Assembly: GCA_018712075.1 (NCBI GenBank)
Contig: DVHN01000006.1
Coordinates: forward strand, 1-48,425
Direction: 5' to 3'
DNA from: Candidatus Fimimorpha faecalis
GTDB lineage: Bacteria; Bacillota; Clostridia; Lachnospirales; Lachnospiraceae
Length of the DNA: 48,425 bases
The notes below the pieces were generated by a model. The model saw only the letters and a program-made list of their open reading frames with translations, was not told the origin of the DNA and did not search any database. The position numbers and the translations under genes are program-made. Positions 35,306-43,430 of this stretch are shown one piece after another (position 1 is the stretch's first letter; each line of letters begins with the position of its first letter).

Positions 35306-35796
35306 TATATCGAAGTCTCCCCATATCGTTCTTCTATGCTAAATTGTTCCCCACTTACCTTCTTCTTCATAAAAATTAAAATTCCCGTCCAATGATACCG
35401 TGCAGCAAACCATCTTCGTTTCTTTCCATCCAAAAATTCTTCTGGCCGCAGCTTTATTATACCAACCGCTGGATCGGCAATTATAACTCGTTCTCTGGAA
35501 CGCTCATAAACTACAACATAATGCATGGCTCCCGTCTGTAATTGAACTAACGCAATACATGGCAAAACGTAGTTTTCAAAAAAAGCTTCCCGTCCTCCCC
35601 TTACTGCCTTCGCCACAAACCCAAATCGTTCGATTGTCTCCACCATCTTCGCCAAACTCGTACCCTTCTCTTCATCCACTCCTGCCATATGGCAAAGAGA
35701 TTCATAAGAAGTAATACAATGATAAAAATTTAAAACCATTAAGAGACAAGCCACTCCACAATCGGTGCGCCGACGCTGTCGAATAAGCGGAACCAT
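35305..35796 (-). CDS. Stand-alone C39 family double-glycine peptidase
   Basis: The 163-residue protein equals the peptidase domain that normally forms the N-terminus of peptidase-containing ABC transporters. The oxyanion Gln7 and catalytic Cys13 are in Q-RRRTDCGVAC, His92 in AMHYVVVYE and Asp108 in IADPAVG. All are intact and correctly spaced, so it should cleave after Gly-Gly. The chain stops just after WTGILIFM, where transporters would enter the first membrane helix; no ABC gene follows. I place the start at the ATG at 35796, which overlaps the stop of the double-glycine peptide gene (TAATG); a GTG 30 nt earlier is less likely. Confidence 0.82.
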   Translation of the reverse strand: MVPLIRQRRRTDCGVACLLMVLNFYHCITSYESLCHMAGVDEEKGTSLAKMVETIERFGFVAKAVRGGREAFFENYVLPCIALVQLQTGAMHYVVVYERSRERVIIADPAVGIIKLRPEEFLDGKKRRWFAARYHWTGILIFMKKKVSGEQFSIEERYGETSI

Positions 35797-35918
35797 TATT
35801 CCATCCAATATCCCGTCAACAGCCACATCAAAAGTCGATCAAATTGGCGAATCTGAACATCATAAACTCCTCCATGGATTTTCTGCATTTCGTTTTCTGT
35901 TAAGCTGACAAAATTCAT
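35796..35918 (-). CDS. Double-glycine leader peptide (pheromone or bacteriocin precursor)
   Basis: This 40-residue ORF has the leader MNFVSLTENEMQKIHGG, matching the class II bacteriocin/ComC consensus LSxxELxxIxGG (hydrophobic at -15, -12, -7 and -4; Glu at -8; Gly-Gly at -2/-1). Cleavage would release a 23-residue peptide starting VYDVQIRQFDR, with a hydrophobic, Trp-rich C-terminal half (LLMWLL, GYWME). It has no cysteines and a net charge of about -1. GGGAG lies 8 nt before the ATG. Its stop overlaps the C39 peptidase start (TAATG). The size and amphipathicity recall streptococcal competence pheromones. Confidence 0.78.
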   Translation of the reverse strand: MNFVSLTENEMQKIHGGVYDVQIRQFDRLLMWLLTGYWME

Positions 35919-35967
35919 TTTTATTCTCCCTTTCTATTCGTTTTTCTCAGCTTATAATTTCCAACTT

Positions 35968-35991
35968 TAATCCTCAATAAATCGAGGATTA
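35968..35991. promoter_or_regulatory. Inverted repeat in the divergent peptide/kinase intergenic region
   Basis: TAATCCTC (35968-35975), an 8-nt spacer and GAGGATTA (35984-35991) form perfect 8-bp arms. The repeat lies at about the -35 position of the likely peptide promoter (TATAAG near 35957 on the minus strand), a natural place for an operator that controls both transcription units. Confidence 0.45.
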
Positions 35992-36055
35992 TTTACAAAA
36001 AAGTAATGCTATTTTACCAGAAATATGATAATATGGAAAATAATGGGAGGTAGCT

Positions 36056-37381
36056 ATGAATTATTTAAATTTAATTTTCCGAATTTGTGCTGACGAATTA
36101 TATTTTTTTACTTTTATACTATTTATCGATTCCAAAATGACGAAAAGTTATTTTAAAACTTCTTTTTTATTTTTTCAGGTCGTTATTTTATTCTATCAAT
36201 TTAGCACACTACGTGCTTTTCCAATCGGAACGCTTTTTCTAATTGCTGTTTCTACTTTTTATATTCAATTTATTTGGAAATACAATTTAAAGCAATCTCT
36301 TTGGATTAGCATTCAATTTATCATTTCTCATTATATTTTATCCTTTTTAATAGTAATTATATTATTTTTTGTAGATTTTCATCATATGAGTTTACCTAGC
36401 TTTTATCAAAATATTGTGTTTCGCAATCTTACTTATTATTCTTTAAAAGATATTTTAGTTTCCTGTGTTGCCAGTATTTCTCTTATTTTATGGCTGAGTC
36501 GGGCAAGATTAAAACAGCTTCGTCAAAGGAATCGCTACGATCCCATCACTTACACGGTATTAGGGGTTATTGCAACGTCGGTTCTTGTATTAACTTATAT
36601 GTTTTTATATGGAACACAGAAGATTAGTATTGATGATCTAATTACGATTTCTGTCATTTTTATTGTATCCATTTTGCTCGTTATGCTTTGGATTGTAAAC
36701 AAAATTGTATTAACACTCCAAAACCAGTCCTTGCTGGAACAACAGCTTCGCAAACGAGAGTTGGAGCGCAACTACTATGATACCATTTCGGATTCTCTAT
36801 CGAGGCTTGCAAAATTACGCCATGATTTTAAAAATTATTTAGCAATTTTACAACAGTATTTAATAAATGGAGATCAAGCTTCTGCCTCTTCCTTTATTTC
36901 TGAAATTTCAGAGAAAACCGTCAATCCTCTCCAAGTAATTATAACGGGCAATCACACAATTTCTGCCATTTTAAATACAAAACAGGACGTTTGCCAAAGA
37001 CATAATATTCAATTTGATGTTCATATCGAATTTGAAAAAATTTTTACATTAACGGATTTAGATTTGGTTGCTTTATTTGGTAATATATTGGATAACGCAA
37101 TTACTGCATCGAAAAAGTTGCCTGTAGAAAAAAGGAAGATTACACTTTCTATTACTCAATTGGATTCTTATCTTTGTATTATTTGTGAGAATTATTTTAA
37201 TGGAGAAATTAAAGAAAAAGATGGAAAATTGCTTTCTACGAAACAGTCCACTGAGTTTTTGCAGCACGGTATTGGTCTTACAAGTATAGAGGAAGTAATC
37301 AAAAGAAATAACGGTACTTGGCATTATCAATATACGGATTGTTTATTTACTGTGGAAATTATGCTTCCAAATTATCCGTAA
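36056..37381 (+). CDS. HPK10-type (ComD/AgrC-like) sensor histidine kinase
   Basis: The 441-residue protein has six or so membrane helices across about residues 1-215, a coiled-coil linker (about 222-255), the phosphoacceptor His256 in LRHDFKNYL, N-box LFGNILDNAITA (340-351), and a degenerate ATP lid with HGIGLTSIEEV near 405. This is the GHKL_5 architecture of peptide-pheromone receptors in quorum-sensing systems. GGGAGG precedes the ATG. It is divergent from the double-glycine peptide gene and shares its regulatory region, so that peptide is the obvious ligand candidate. No LytTR response regulator follows; a long hairpin ends the unit. Confidence 0.88.
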   Translation: MNYLNLIFRICADELYFFTFILFIDSKMTKSYFKTSFLFFQVVILFYQFSTLRAFPIGTLFLIAVSTFYIQFIWKYNLKQSLWISIQFIISHYILSFLIVIILFFVDFHHMSLPSFYQNIVFRNLTYYSLKDILVSCVASISLILWLSRARLKQLRQRNRYDPITYTVLGVIATSVLVLTYMFLYGTQKISIDDLITISVIFIVSILLVMLWIVNKIVLTLQNQSLLEQQLRKRELERNYYDTISDSLSRLAKLRHDFKNYLAILQQYLINGDQASASSFISEISEKTVNPLQVIITGNHTISAILNTKQDVCQRHNIQFDVHIEFEKIFTLTDLDLVALFGNILDNAITASKKLPVEKRKITLSITQLDSYLCIICENYFNGEIKEKDGKLLSTKQSTEFLQHGIGLTSIEEVIKRNNGTWHYQYTDCLFTVEIMLPNYP

Positions 37382-37469
37382 TTTTTATAGATCAAATTCA
37401 TTTCTATTTTTATAGAAAATCTAATTATCCTTCTATCCATTTTTTCTACAAAACGATATAATAAAATAA

Positions 37470-37512
37470 CTAGCAGTACTTTATTTGTAAAATACAAATA
37501 AAGTACTGCTAG
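37470..37512. terminator. Long bidirectional hairpin between sensor kinase and transglutaminase genes
   Basis: A perfect 20-bp stem (37470-37489 with 37493-37512) around a 3-nt AAA loop lies between convergent genes. The flanks are AT-rich rather than strict U-tracts. Confidence 0.75.
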
Positions 37513-37518
37513 AAATAA

Positions 37519-39840
37519 TTACTTGAAACAGTAAATCCATTTTATTTTAAATTTCATCCATAGACTGGATCGCTCAAAAATACGATCTGCTAAATTCCAA
37601 TATAAATCGGCTGCTCTCTGCACTTCCTTACGATCAATCGGATGCTGACTAAAACGTGCTTTCAATGCCAATTGTTCCAACCATTTTATGTCCATTTCTT
37701 CTATTTTGCAATCGTTCCAGGTTTGACCACTTACTTGTTGGATTTTTCGTGTCGCAGACGCAATTGCAGCAACTGCTTTTCTCTTTTCTCCAACAAATGT
37801 CCGCCTCATCTTTTGATATCTCCAGATTCGAATTACAGCCATGACAATGCCAAACACTGCGATGAAACCTATCATCGGAATGAACTTCCATACTTCTAGC
37901 CTGAATTGATTTGCATTGTTTTCTGGCTGGTTTTGCACCGTACTTGTTTCTTCCACGCTCGTCTCTTCTTCTTGGGAAGTGGCTGTTTCGGTTGTTTCTT
38001 CGCTCGTCTCCTCTTTTTCTTCGATCACTGCCTGCTCTGCTGGAACAATTTCTGTATCTATCTCATATCCAGGTGTCACTTCTACTGGAACCCATCCTAA
38101 TTCGCCTTTCCAGATTTCCACCCATGCATGGGCATGGCTATCCAACACTTCATTCATTCTTCCCGCCGCTAAATGTGGGACAATATATCCTTCTACATAA
38201 CGGGCAGGAACTCCAAGGATACGAAAAAGAATTGTGCCTGCTGAAGCAAAATGCATACAAAGTCCCTTTTGCTGTTCATACAAAAAATACTCATTAAAAT
38301 CTTCTCCATCTGGCGTTATTCCTGGATTCGTAGAGTAGGTTGCATGACGATTTAAAATTTCTCTTACATATTCCACTGTACGCAGATCTGCGGAATATGG
38401 CGACGATACTTGATAATCTGCAATCATTCGCTCGATTCCCTCTTCTGGAAGCTGTAAGTATTGACGATACACCCATTCTTCATATTGTTCATACCAGTCT
38501 GGACGCTGCTTAGAAGTAAATTCTGATCGGAAAATCATCTCATCCATGTCAAACATTCTTACAGAATACGTACGGCTTCTGCGCCCCTGTTTTCGTATTG
38601 TTGCATCCATAATATCCTGCTGAAATTTCGTTACATCGGAATAATATGGCACATAACTATACAGGGAACTGGCGCCTACATTATCTACAATAATATTGCT
38701 ATTCGCTGAAGCATTTCTCTCTAAGGAATCCCATCCCATTGACTGAATCTCCAACCCTGGTAAATCTGGATAGGAATCCAATGGACGCCACTCATTGTCC
38801 TCATAATAAGAACCGACATAGGCTTTTAGGTAGAGACGGCTTGTACTTGCAGTATCTGAATAAACACGCAAATGCACAGCATTTGTATTATTCCATGCTT
38901 CAATCTTTCCCATCTTTCCACCGCTAATGCCACCCGACTGCACCAGATCTCCTGGAAGCAGCCATTCTAATCGACTTGTTAACGCTTCCGTCCATTCAAC
39001 CCAAAGATCCTCCATACTTGAATTTTGAATCTCCACCCTCACATCATCCAGTTGTCTTAGTTTTGGTTCCAAAACACGGTTTCCAAACAATATTGCAAAA
39101 ACAGATGCGATTACAAATACAGCAAGAAAGAGCATACTTGTCTGATTCAAAATTCGTTTTGTTGCTTCTTGAGTCATCCCAAGTTGAATATCTTTTTTCT
39201 TTCTTCGCTTTCGCAAACCAGAAAGCCATAGACTTCCAAATAGAGAAAATGCCATTGCCATAGATGGAAGAAGCGGTACAACAAGTCCTAAAAGCAATGC
39301 CAATACTACTGGAACTGCCTCTAATACAAAAATTAGCGCCGGTCTGCTTTTCTTCATTGTTCCAACCGCTAAAATTCCCGATGGAAGAAATGAAACCATT
39401 CCCAAAGCCCAAAGAACATCCGAAGACATCGCATATTGAATTGGAATAATTCCCAGCTGTAGCTGATAATACTGATTCATCTGTGCAATAACGGCATTAT
39501 AAATTTGCGAAAATCCTCCCCAAGTTCTATCCCATACCATATAAAATAAGTACAAATACAGAATTAAAATCAGGACAAAGATTACTCCAAACCATCGTTT
39601 TATTTGCAGTATCCCAGTCCAAAACAAGCAAATCGCAAAAGATAGGAAAAAATAACTGCTCCCTCCCACGGATACTCCAAACGTTGCAGCCATCCCATAG
39701 AAAATACCAAAGGACGCCATCCAAAGACAGAGAAAGGAAAGAAAGAGAAAGCCAATTGATCTTTTATTCTTTTGTTTTTTCGTTCCAAAATTCTTTTCTC
39801 GAATTTGTATTCCATTTTGTATCTGAGTATATTTTTTCAA
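37519..39840 (-). CDS. Membrane transglutaminase-like protein (TgpA type)
   Basis: The 773-residue protein has about seven membrane helices in the N-terminal 255 residues and an extracytoplasmic region with a transglutaminase-like domain (about 475-595). Cys528 is in KGLCMHF and His571 in HAHAWVEIW, and the third position holds Glu587 (VEVTP) instead of the usual Asp. A Glu/Thr-rich spacer, one more membrane helix (about 655-675) and a cytoplasmic DUF4129-like tail follow. The start codon is TTG with AGGAGG upstream. It is the last gene of the MoxR-DUF58-transglutaminase operon, a widespread envelope-linked module of unclear function. Confidence 0.88.
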   Translation of the reverse strand: MKKYTQIQNGIQIREKNFGTKKQKNKRSIGFLFLSFLCLWMASFGIFYGMAATFGVSVGGSSYFFLSFAICLFWTGILQIKRWFGVIFVLILILYLYLFYMVWDRTWGGFSQIYNAVIAQMNQYYQLQLGIIPIQYAMSSDVLWALGMVSFLPSGILAVGTMKKSRPALIFVLEAVPVVLALLLGLVVPLLPSMAMAFSLFGSLWLSGLRKRRKKKDIQLGMTQEATKRILNQTSMLFLAVFVIASVFAILFGNRVLEPKLRQLDDVRVEIQNSSMEDLWVEWTEALTSRLEWLLPGDLVQSGGISGGKMGKIEAWNNTNAVHLRVYSDTASTSRLYLKAYVGSYYEDNEWRPLDSYPDLPGLEIQSMGWDSLERNASANSNIIVDNVGASSLYSYVPYYSDVTKFQQDIMDATIRKQGRRSRTYSVRMFDMDEMIFRSEFTSKQRPDWYEQYEEWVYRQYLQLPEEGIERMIADYQVSSPYSADLRTVEYVREILNRHATYSTNPGITPDGEDFNEYFLYEQQKGLCMHFASAGTILFRILGVPARYVEGYIVPHLAAGRMNEVLDSHAHAWVEIWKGELGWVPVEVTPGYEIDTEIVPAEQAVIEEKEETSEETTETATSQEEETSVEETSTVQNQPENNANQFRLEVWKFIPMIGFIAVFGIVMAVIRIWRYQKMRRTFVGEKRKAVAAIASATRKIQQVSGQTWNDCKIEEMDIKWLEQLALKARFSQHPIDRKEVQRAADLYWNLADRIFERSSLWMKFKIKWIYCFK

Positions 39841-39851
39841 ATACCTACCTC

Positions 39852-41015
39852 CTATATCACAAGCCAGATGGACGGTAATTCATTGTTCGGAGCATGAATT
39901 TCATAACAATTTTCTCCATATTGCTCCTTTAATTTTTGATTATCTCGGTTTTCTTCCTGAATCAAAACTAAAACATTCTTCTTTGAATTTGGCTGATGAA
40001 AAATAAAGTCTGCTTCTTCTTCGTTCATTAAGTCTGTCAACAAAATTTGCTCATAAATCCATTCACTTCTCTGTGCCCAAGCTTCTAGTTTCCAATTTTT
40101 CGGTTGGGCTGGTACAAGCATCAGTTGTTTCATGACTTCCAAAATTTCATCTTCTCCCATTATATTATAACTTACAATAGTTCCCTCTTGATACCAGGAA
40201 ATACAATGACGAATTTTTTGTTCTATGAAAGCCCAGGAAAAGGAATACAGCGTTTGCAATAATGCGTCCGCCTGTTTTAAACTAGTGTATCTTGTATCAA
40301 CTAACAAGTCTATTACACAGTCTAAAGGAAGGGAACGTTCCTTTACCAAAAGCGTATGCTTTCTTGCACTCAATTTCCAGTTTACTTGGGACATCCGATC
40401 TCCTGGCAAATAGTCTCGAAATCTTAATATTTCCGATGGATCATCTCCTGGTTTTCTATTATCATACTCCTTTGCATCGGCTATAAAATACTGACTTTGC
40501 CCTGTCCATTCTATGTTTAGTTCTGTCAATTTTGGTAAAACTATTTGTTGATAGCTGCCCAATCGTCTTCTTGTCCATCCAAATAGACAAAATGGCTCAT
40601 AAACTCTGCAAGCGTTTACTTGTACTTCTATCATTCCACAAAATTCACTTTTCACTGCCAGTTCTGTTTTAACCTGGTCTTTTGCCGGCAATTTCAACCA
40701 AACCGTTTGCAGCGTCTTTTTTTCGCCTATATGATTATAAGTAAGAAGATCGAGTTTCACATAGGCAATTGGCAGCCAAGAATTATTTTTCACGACAATT
40801 GGAATATTCCACTCCTCATTTGCAAATACAATTGTTTCTCCTTTCTCAATTTTCATCTGAAATCCAAATAGAACAACAATAAGGAGAAACAAACTTCCTA
40901 TTGCAAAGCCAACTTCTAACCCAAGCAATACAGGAGGTACACTTCCAGGATACATAATAACAATAAAAGCAGTAATTAATATTGTAATAAAATAGATTAT
41001 TTTTCTATAAAGCAT
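39852..41015 (-). CDS. DUF58 domain membrane protein
   Basis: The 387-residue protein has two N-terminal membrane helices (about 7-50), an extracytoplasmic-type beta region, and the DUF58 signature YDNRKPGDDPSEILRFRDYL followed by GDRMSQVNWKLSARK near 185-220. A vWA-like C-terminal region follows. DUF58 proteins partner with MoxR AAA ATPases, possibly as adaptor or chaperone clients, and the gene order here (MoxR, 39-nt gap, DUF58, 11-nt gap, transglutaminase) is the canonical one. GAGAGG precedes the ATG. Confidence 0.9.
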   Translation of the reverse strand: MLYRKIIYFITILITAFIVIMYPGSVPPVLLGLEVGFAIGSLFLLIVVLFGFQMKIEKGETIVFANEEWNIPIVVKNNSWLPIAYVKLDLLTYNHIGEKKTLQTVWLKLPAKDQVKTELAVKSEFCGMIEVQVNACRVYEPFCLFGWTRRRLGSYQQIVLPKLTELNIEWTGQSQYFIADAKEYDNRKPGDDPSEILRFRDYLPGDRMSQVNWKLSARKHTLLVKERSLPLDCVIDLLVDTRYTSLKQADALLQTLYSFSWAFIEQKIRHCISWYQEGTIVSYNIMGEDEILEVMKQLMLVPAQPKNWKLEAWAQRSEWIYEQILLTDLMNEEEADFIFHQPNSKKNVLVLIQEENRDNQKLKEQYGENCYEIHAPNNELPSIWLVI

Positions 41016-41054
41016 TTTTACCTCTCATTGTAACGCAAAAGCCATAATATAAAT

Positions 41055-41999
41055 TCATTCACTTTCTGCCGTCGGTTTTTTCACAGACTTTAAGATTGAT
41101 TCCAAAATCTGTTCTGCGGTAACTTTGCTAATCCTCGCCTTTGCATTTAACACAATACGATGTGCTGCAACATCTTTAAATATATCTACAACATCGTCTG
41201 GAATCACATAGTCTCGATCCTTTAAAAAAGCATTTGCTTTTGCCATTTTGGCAATTGCTAATGTTCCTCTTGGACTAATACCAAGCTGAACCATTTCATG
41301 TGTTCGTGTTGCCTGAACTAACTGTACAATGTATTGATAAATGAGATCATGAATATACGTCTGTTCCACAATCGCTTGCATTGCTACAATTTCTTCTGCG
41401 GTCACTACTGCATTTACTTGCTCCATTGGATCTTTCGTATGACGATTTTTCATAATTTCCACTTCCTGCTCTGGAGATGGATATCCAATACTAATTTTTA
41501 TCATAAAACGATCTAATTGTGATTCTGGAAGCATTTGTGTTCCCGCAGATCCAATTGGATTTTGTGTTGCCATTACCAGAAATGGCTGTGGAACTGGCTC
41601 AGTTACTGCATCCACTGTAACAGTCCCTTCCTCCATTACCTCTAACAATGCAGATTGTGTTTTGGGAGAAGTACGATTGATTTCATCTGCCAAAAACAAA
41701 TGGCAAAAAATCGGACCTTTATGAAATTGAAACCTTCCATTTTCATACATAAAGTATCCTGTCACATCCGAAGGAAGTACATCTGGAGTAAACTGCATAC
41801 GATTTTGGCTTAATGACATGGCTTTTGAAAAAGCCATTGCCATCGTTGTTTTTCCAACACCAGGAATATCTTCAATCAAAATATGTCCCCGTGCCAAAAG
41901 AGCAGCCATCACCTTATAAATACAGCTATCTTTTCCAATAATTACTTTTCTAACTTCCTCAATAACTTTTCGGGCATCTTTCATTTCCATCCCATTCAT
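41055..41999 (-). CDS. MoxR-family AAA+ ATPase
   Basis: The 314-residue AAA+ protein has Walker A IEDIPGVGKTTMA near 40-50, Walker B FLADEINRTSPKTQSALLEVMEE near 105-127, sensor 1 ATQNPIG near 145, an Arg finger in ESQLDRFMIKI, and a lid domain with RGTLAIAKMAKANAF near 240. MoxR proteins act as chaperones that remodel partner complexes, usually DUF58/vWA proteins as encoded next door. The GGAGG site is 14 nt from the ATG, longer than normal, and a 5-codon ORF (MDNKK) starting at that site ends in an ATGA overlap with the start, hinting at translational coupling. Confidence 0.93.
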   Translation of the reverse strand: MNGMEMKDARKVIEEVRKVIIGKDSCIYKVMAALLARGHILIEDIPGVGKTTMAMAFSKAMSLSQNRMQFTPDVLPSDVTGYFMYENGRFQFHKGPIFCHLFLADEINRTSPKTQSALLEVMEEGTVTVDAVTEPVPQPFLVMATQNPIGSAGTQMLPESQLDRFMIKISIGYPSPEQEVEIMKNRHTKDPMEQVNAVVTAEEIVAMQAIVEQTYIHDLIYQYIVQLVQATRTHEMVQLGISPRGTLAIAKMAKANAFLKDRDYVIPDDVVDIFKDVAAHRIVLNAKARISKVTAEQILESILKSVKKPTAESE

Positions 42000-42092
42000 T
42001 TTTTATTATCCATCCTCCTATTTTTTGCATATAATGATTTTTGTTCGTCACTTTAATACTTTAACTTGAAATAGTATTTTCTGTGAGAGAAC

Positions 42093-42121
42093 AAAAGGAA
42101 CCTCCATTGGAGCTTCCTTTT
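42093..42121 (-). terminator. Terminator of the LCP gene
   Basis: AAAAGGAA-CTCC pairs with GGAG-TTCCTTTT around ATT with one internal mismatch. It lies between the LCP stop and the MoxR operon. Confidence 0.88.
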
Positions 42122-42141
42122 GTGTACCACGATAAGAACAG

Positions 42142-43341
42142 CTATTCATTCTCTTTTAATTCCTCTATATCTACAGTCGGAACTTCACCCTCATGAATTT
42201 CTGATTTATCTTCTATATATTGACTAATTTCTTTTACTTTTTCCGTCGGATTGTATTCTTTCACATCAAATAAATACTGATGTAACTTTTGAACATTACT
42301 TTCCAATGTCACTGGTATGACTGGATAAGAAGTCGTAATACTTCCAATATATTGCTCTTCTGCATACTTATCAAATGGGAAACCACTCTGTCCCACAATT
42401 TTATATTTTGCAGCATCCGATGCCAAATCTAATATATCCATCCAATCAATATTCGTCGCAATATTTGGAAATACTGCTCTTGCAATTTCATCTACTTTAT
42501 CTAGGAAGTTATCTTGTAGCTTCTGAACCATCTTTGTAACAACTTCTCTCTGGCGTTCTGTACGTCCATAATCATATCCAACATAGCGAACACGACAATA
42601 TGCAACTGCCTGTACACCTGTTAATGTATATACACCAGGTTCTTTTATTTGAGTTCCAGGAATTCCTGTACTTTCAACTACATTGGTAATGTACCCATCA
42701 ATCTTTCCTACATCCAGCATTTCCTGCGTAATTTCTACGTTATCTACACCGCCTAACAAGTCAATTGCCTTTGCTACTGCACTCCAGTTTACCATAACAT
42801 ATTCTTCAATGTTTAAGTCTAGATTCATATTCAGCATATTCATAACATCTTCTGCGGTTCCAACTGTCATTTGATGATTTGCTTTTTCATATTCTTTATC
42901 GCCCTTTATCATCTGCATATATGTATCACGATAGACAGAAAGCAGACGAACATCTTTTGTTTTATTGTTAATACTTACAATCATCATAACATCGGCATTA
43001 TCCCCTGACTCAGCAAGGGATTCATTGTCTCTGGCATCTACCCCAATAACAAGTATATTGCGATATCCCTCGTCCAATGTTTCGCTATAATTCACTACCT
43101 GTCCTTCTTCATCTGTAACAGTTTCATAAGAAGGTTTGTACACATTTGCCTTGTTTGTTTTATGACGCTGCAATAAGCCCATCATACTAACTGCATAGCA
43201 GCATCCTGCTAAAATCAGCATCAATACAACTTCTACTCCAATAATAATAAGACGGCGGCGACGCTGTTTTTTACGCCGCTCTCTCATCTTTGCCGCCTTT
43301 GCATTTCTTCCTCTTGTTCCTGTATTTTTATGTTCGGTCAT
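42142..43341 (-). CDS. LytR-CpsA-Psr (LCP) family glycopolymer ligase
   Basis: The 399-residue protein has a basic cytoplasmic N-terminus, one membrane helix (about 31-54) and an extracellular LCP domain. It shows VIGVDARDN near 95, the catalytic Arg region LLSVYRDTYMQM near 135-146, VNWSAVAKAIDLLGGVD near 185, and CRVRYVGYDYGRTERQREV near 250. LCP proteins transfer undecaprenyl-linked polymers (teichoic acid, capsule) to peptidoglycan. GGAGG precedes the ATG. It lies just downstream of a polyprenyl-phosphate sugar transferase, which fits a role in attaching that transferase's polymer. Confidence 0.93.
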   Translation of the reverse strand: MTEHKNTGTRGRNAKAAKMRERRKKQRRRRLIIIGVEVVLMLILAGCCYAVSMMGLLQRHKTNKANVYKPSYETVTDEEGQVVNYSETLDEGYRNILVIGVDARDNESLAESGDNADVMMIVSINNKTKDVRLLSVYRDTYMQMIKGDKEYEKANHQMTVGTAEDVMNMLNMNLDLNIEEYVMVNWSAVAKAIDLLGGVDNVEITQEMLDVGKIDGYITNVVESTGIPGTQIKEPGVYTLTGVQAVAYCRVRYVGYDYGRTERQREVVTKMVQKLQDNFLDKVDEIARAVFPNIATNIDWMDILDLASDAAKYKIVGQSGFPFDKYAEEQYIGSITTSYPVIPVTLESNVQKLHQYLFDVKEYNPTEKVKEISQYIEDKSEIHEGEVPTVDIEELKENE

Positions 43342-43430
43342 CTTTACCTCCTAATGCCACATTCATACCTTCCATGCTGCAACTACTAAGGCATACATTT
43401 AAGGATTAGTACTCGTTTTAACCCTATCTT

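Noticed and set aside
34860..35342. Long plus-strand open frames opposite the coiled-coil gene and the 3' end of the C39 unit
   Set aside because: No ribosome site. The frames arise because Glu/Lys/Leu-rich coiled-coil codons read as Phe/Leu/Ser-rich sequence on the other strand.
35796..35826. Alternative GTG start that would lengthen the C39 peptidase by 10 residues
   Set aside because: It overlaps the GG-peptide gene more deeply and lacks a ribosome site. The ATG in the TAATG overlap leaves the conserved Gln and Cys at normal positions.
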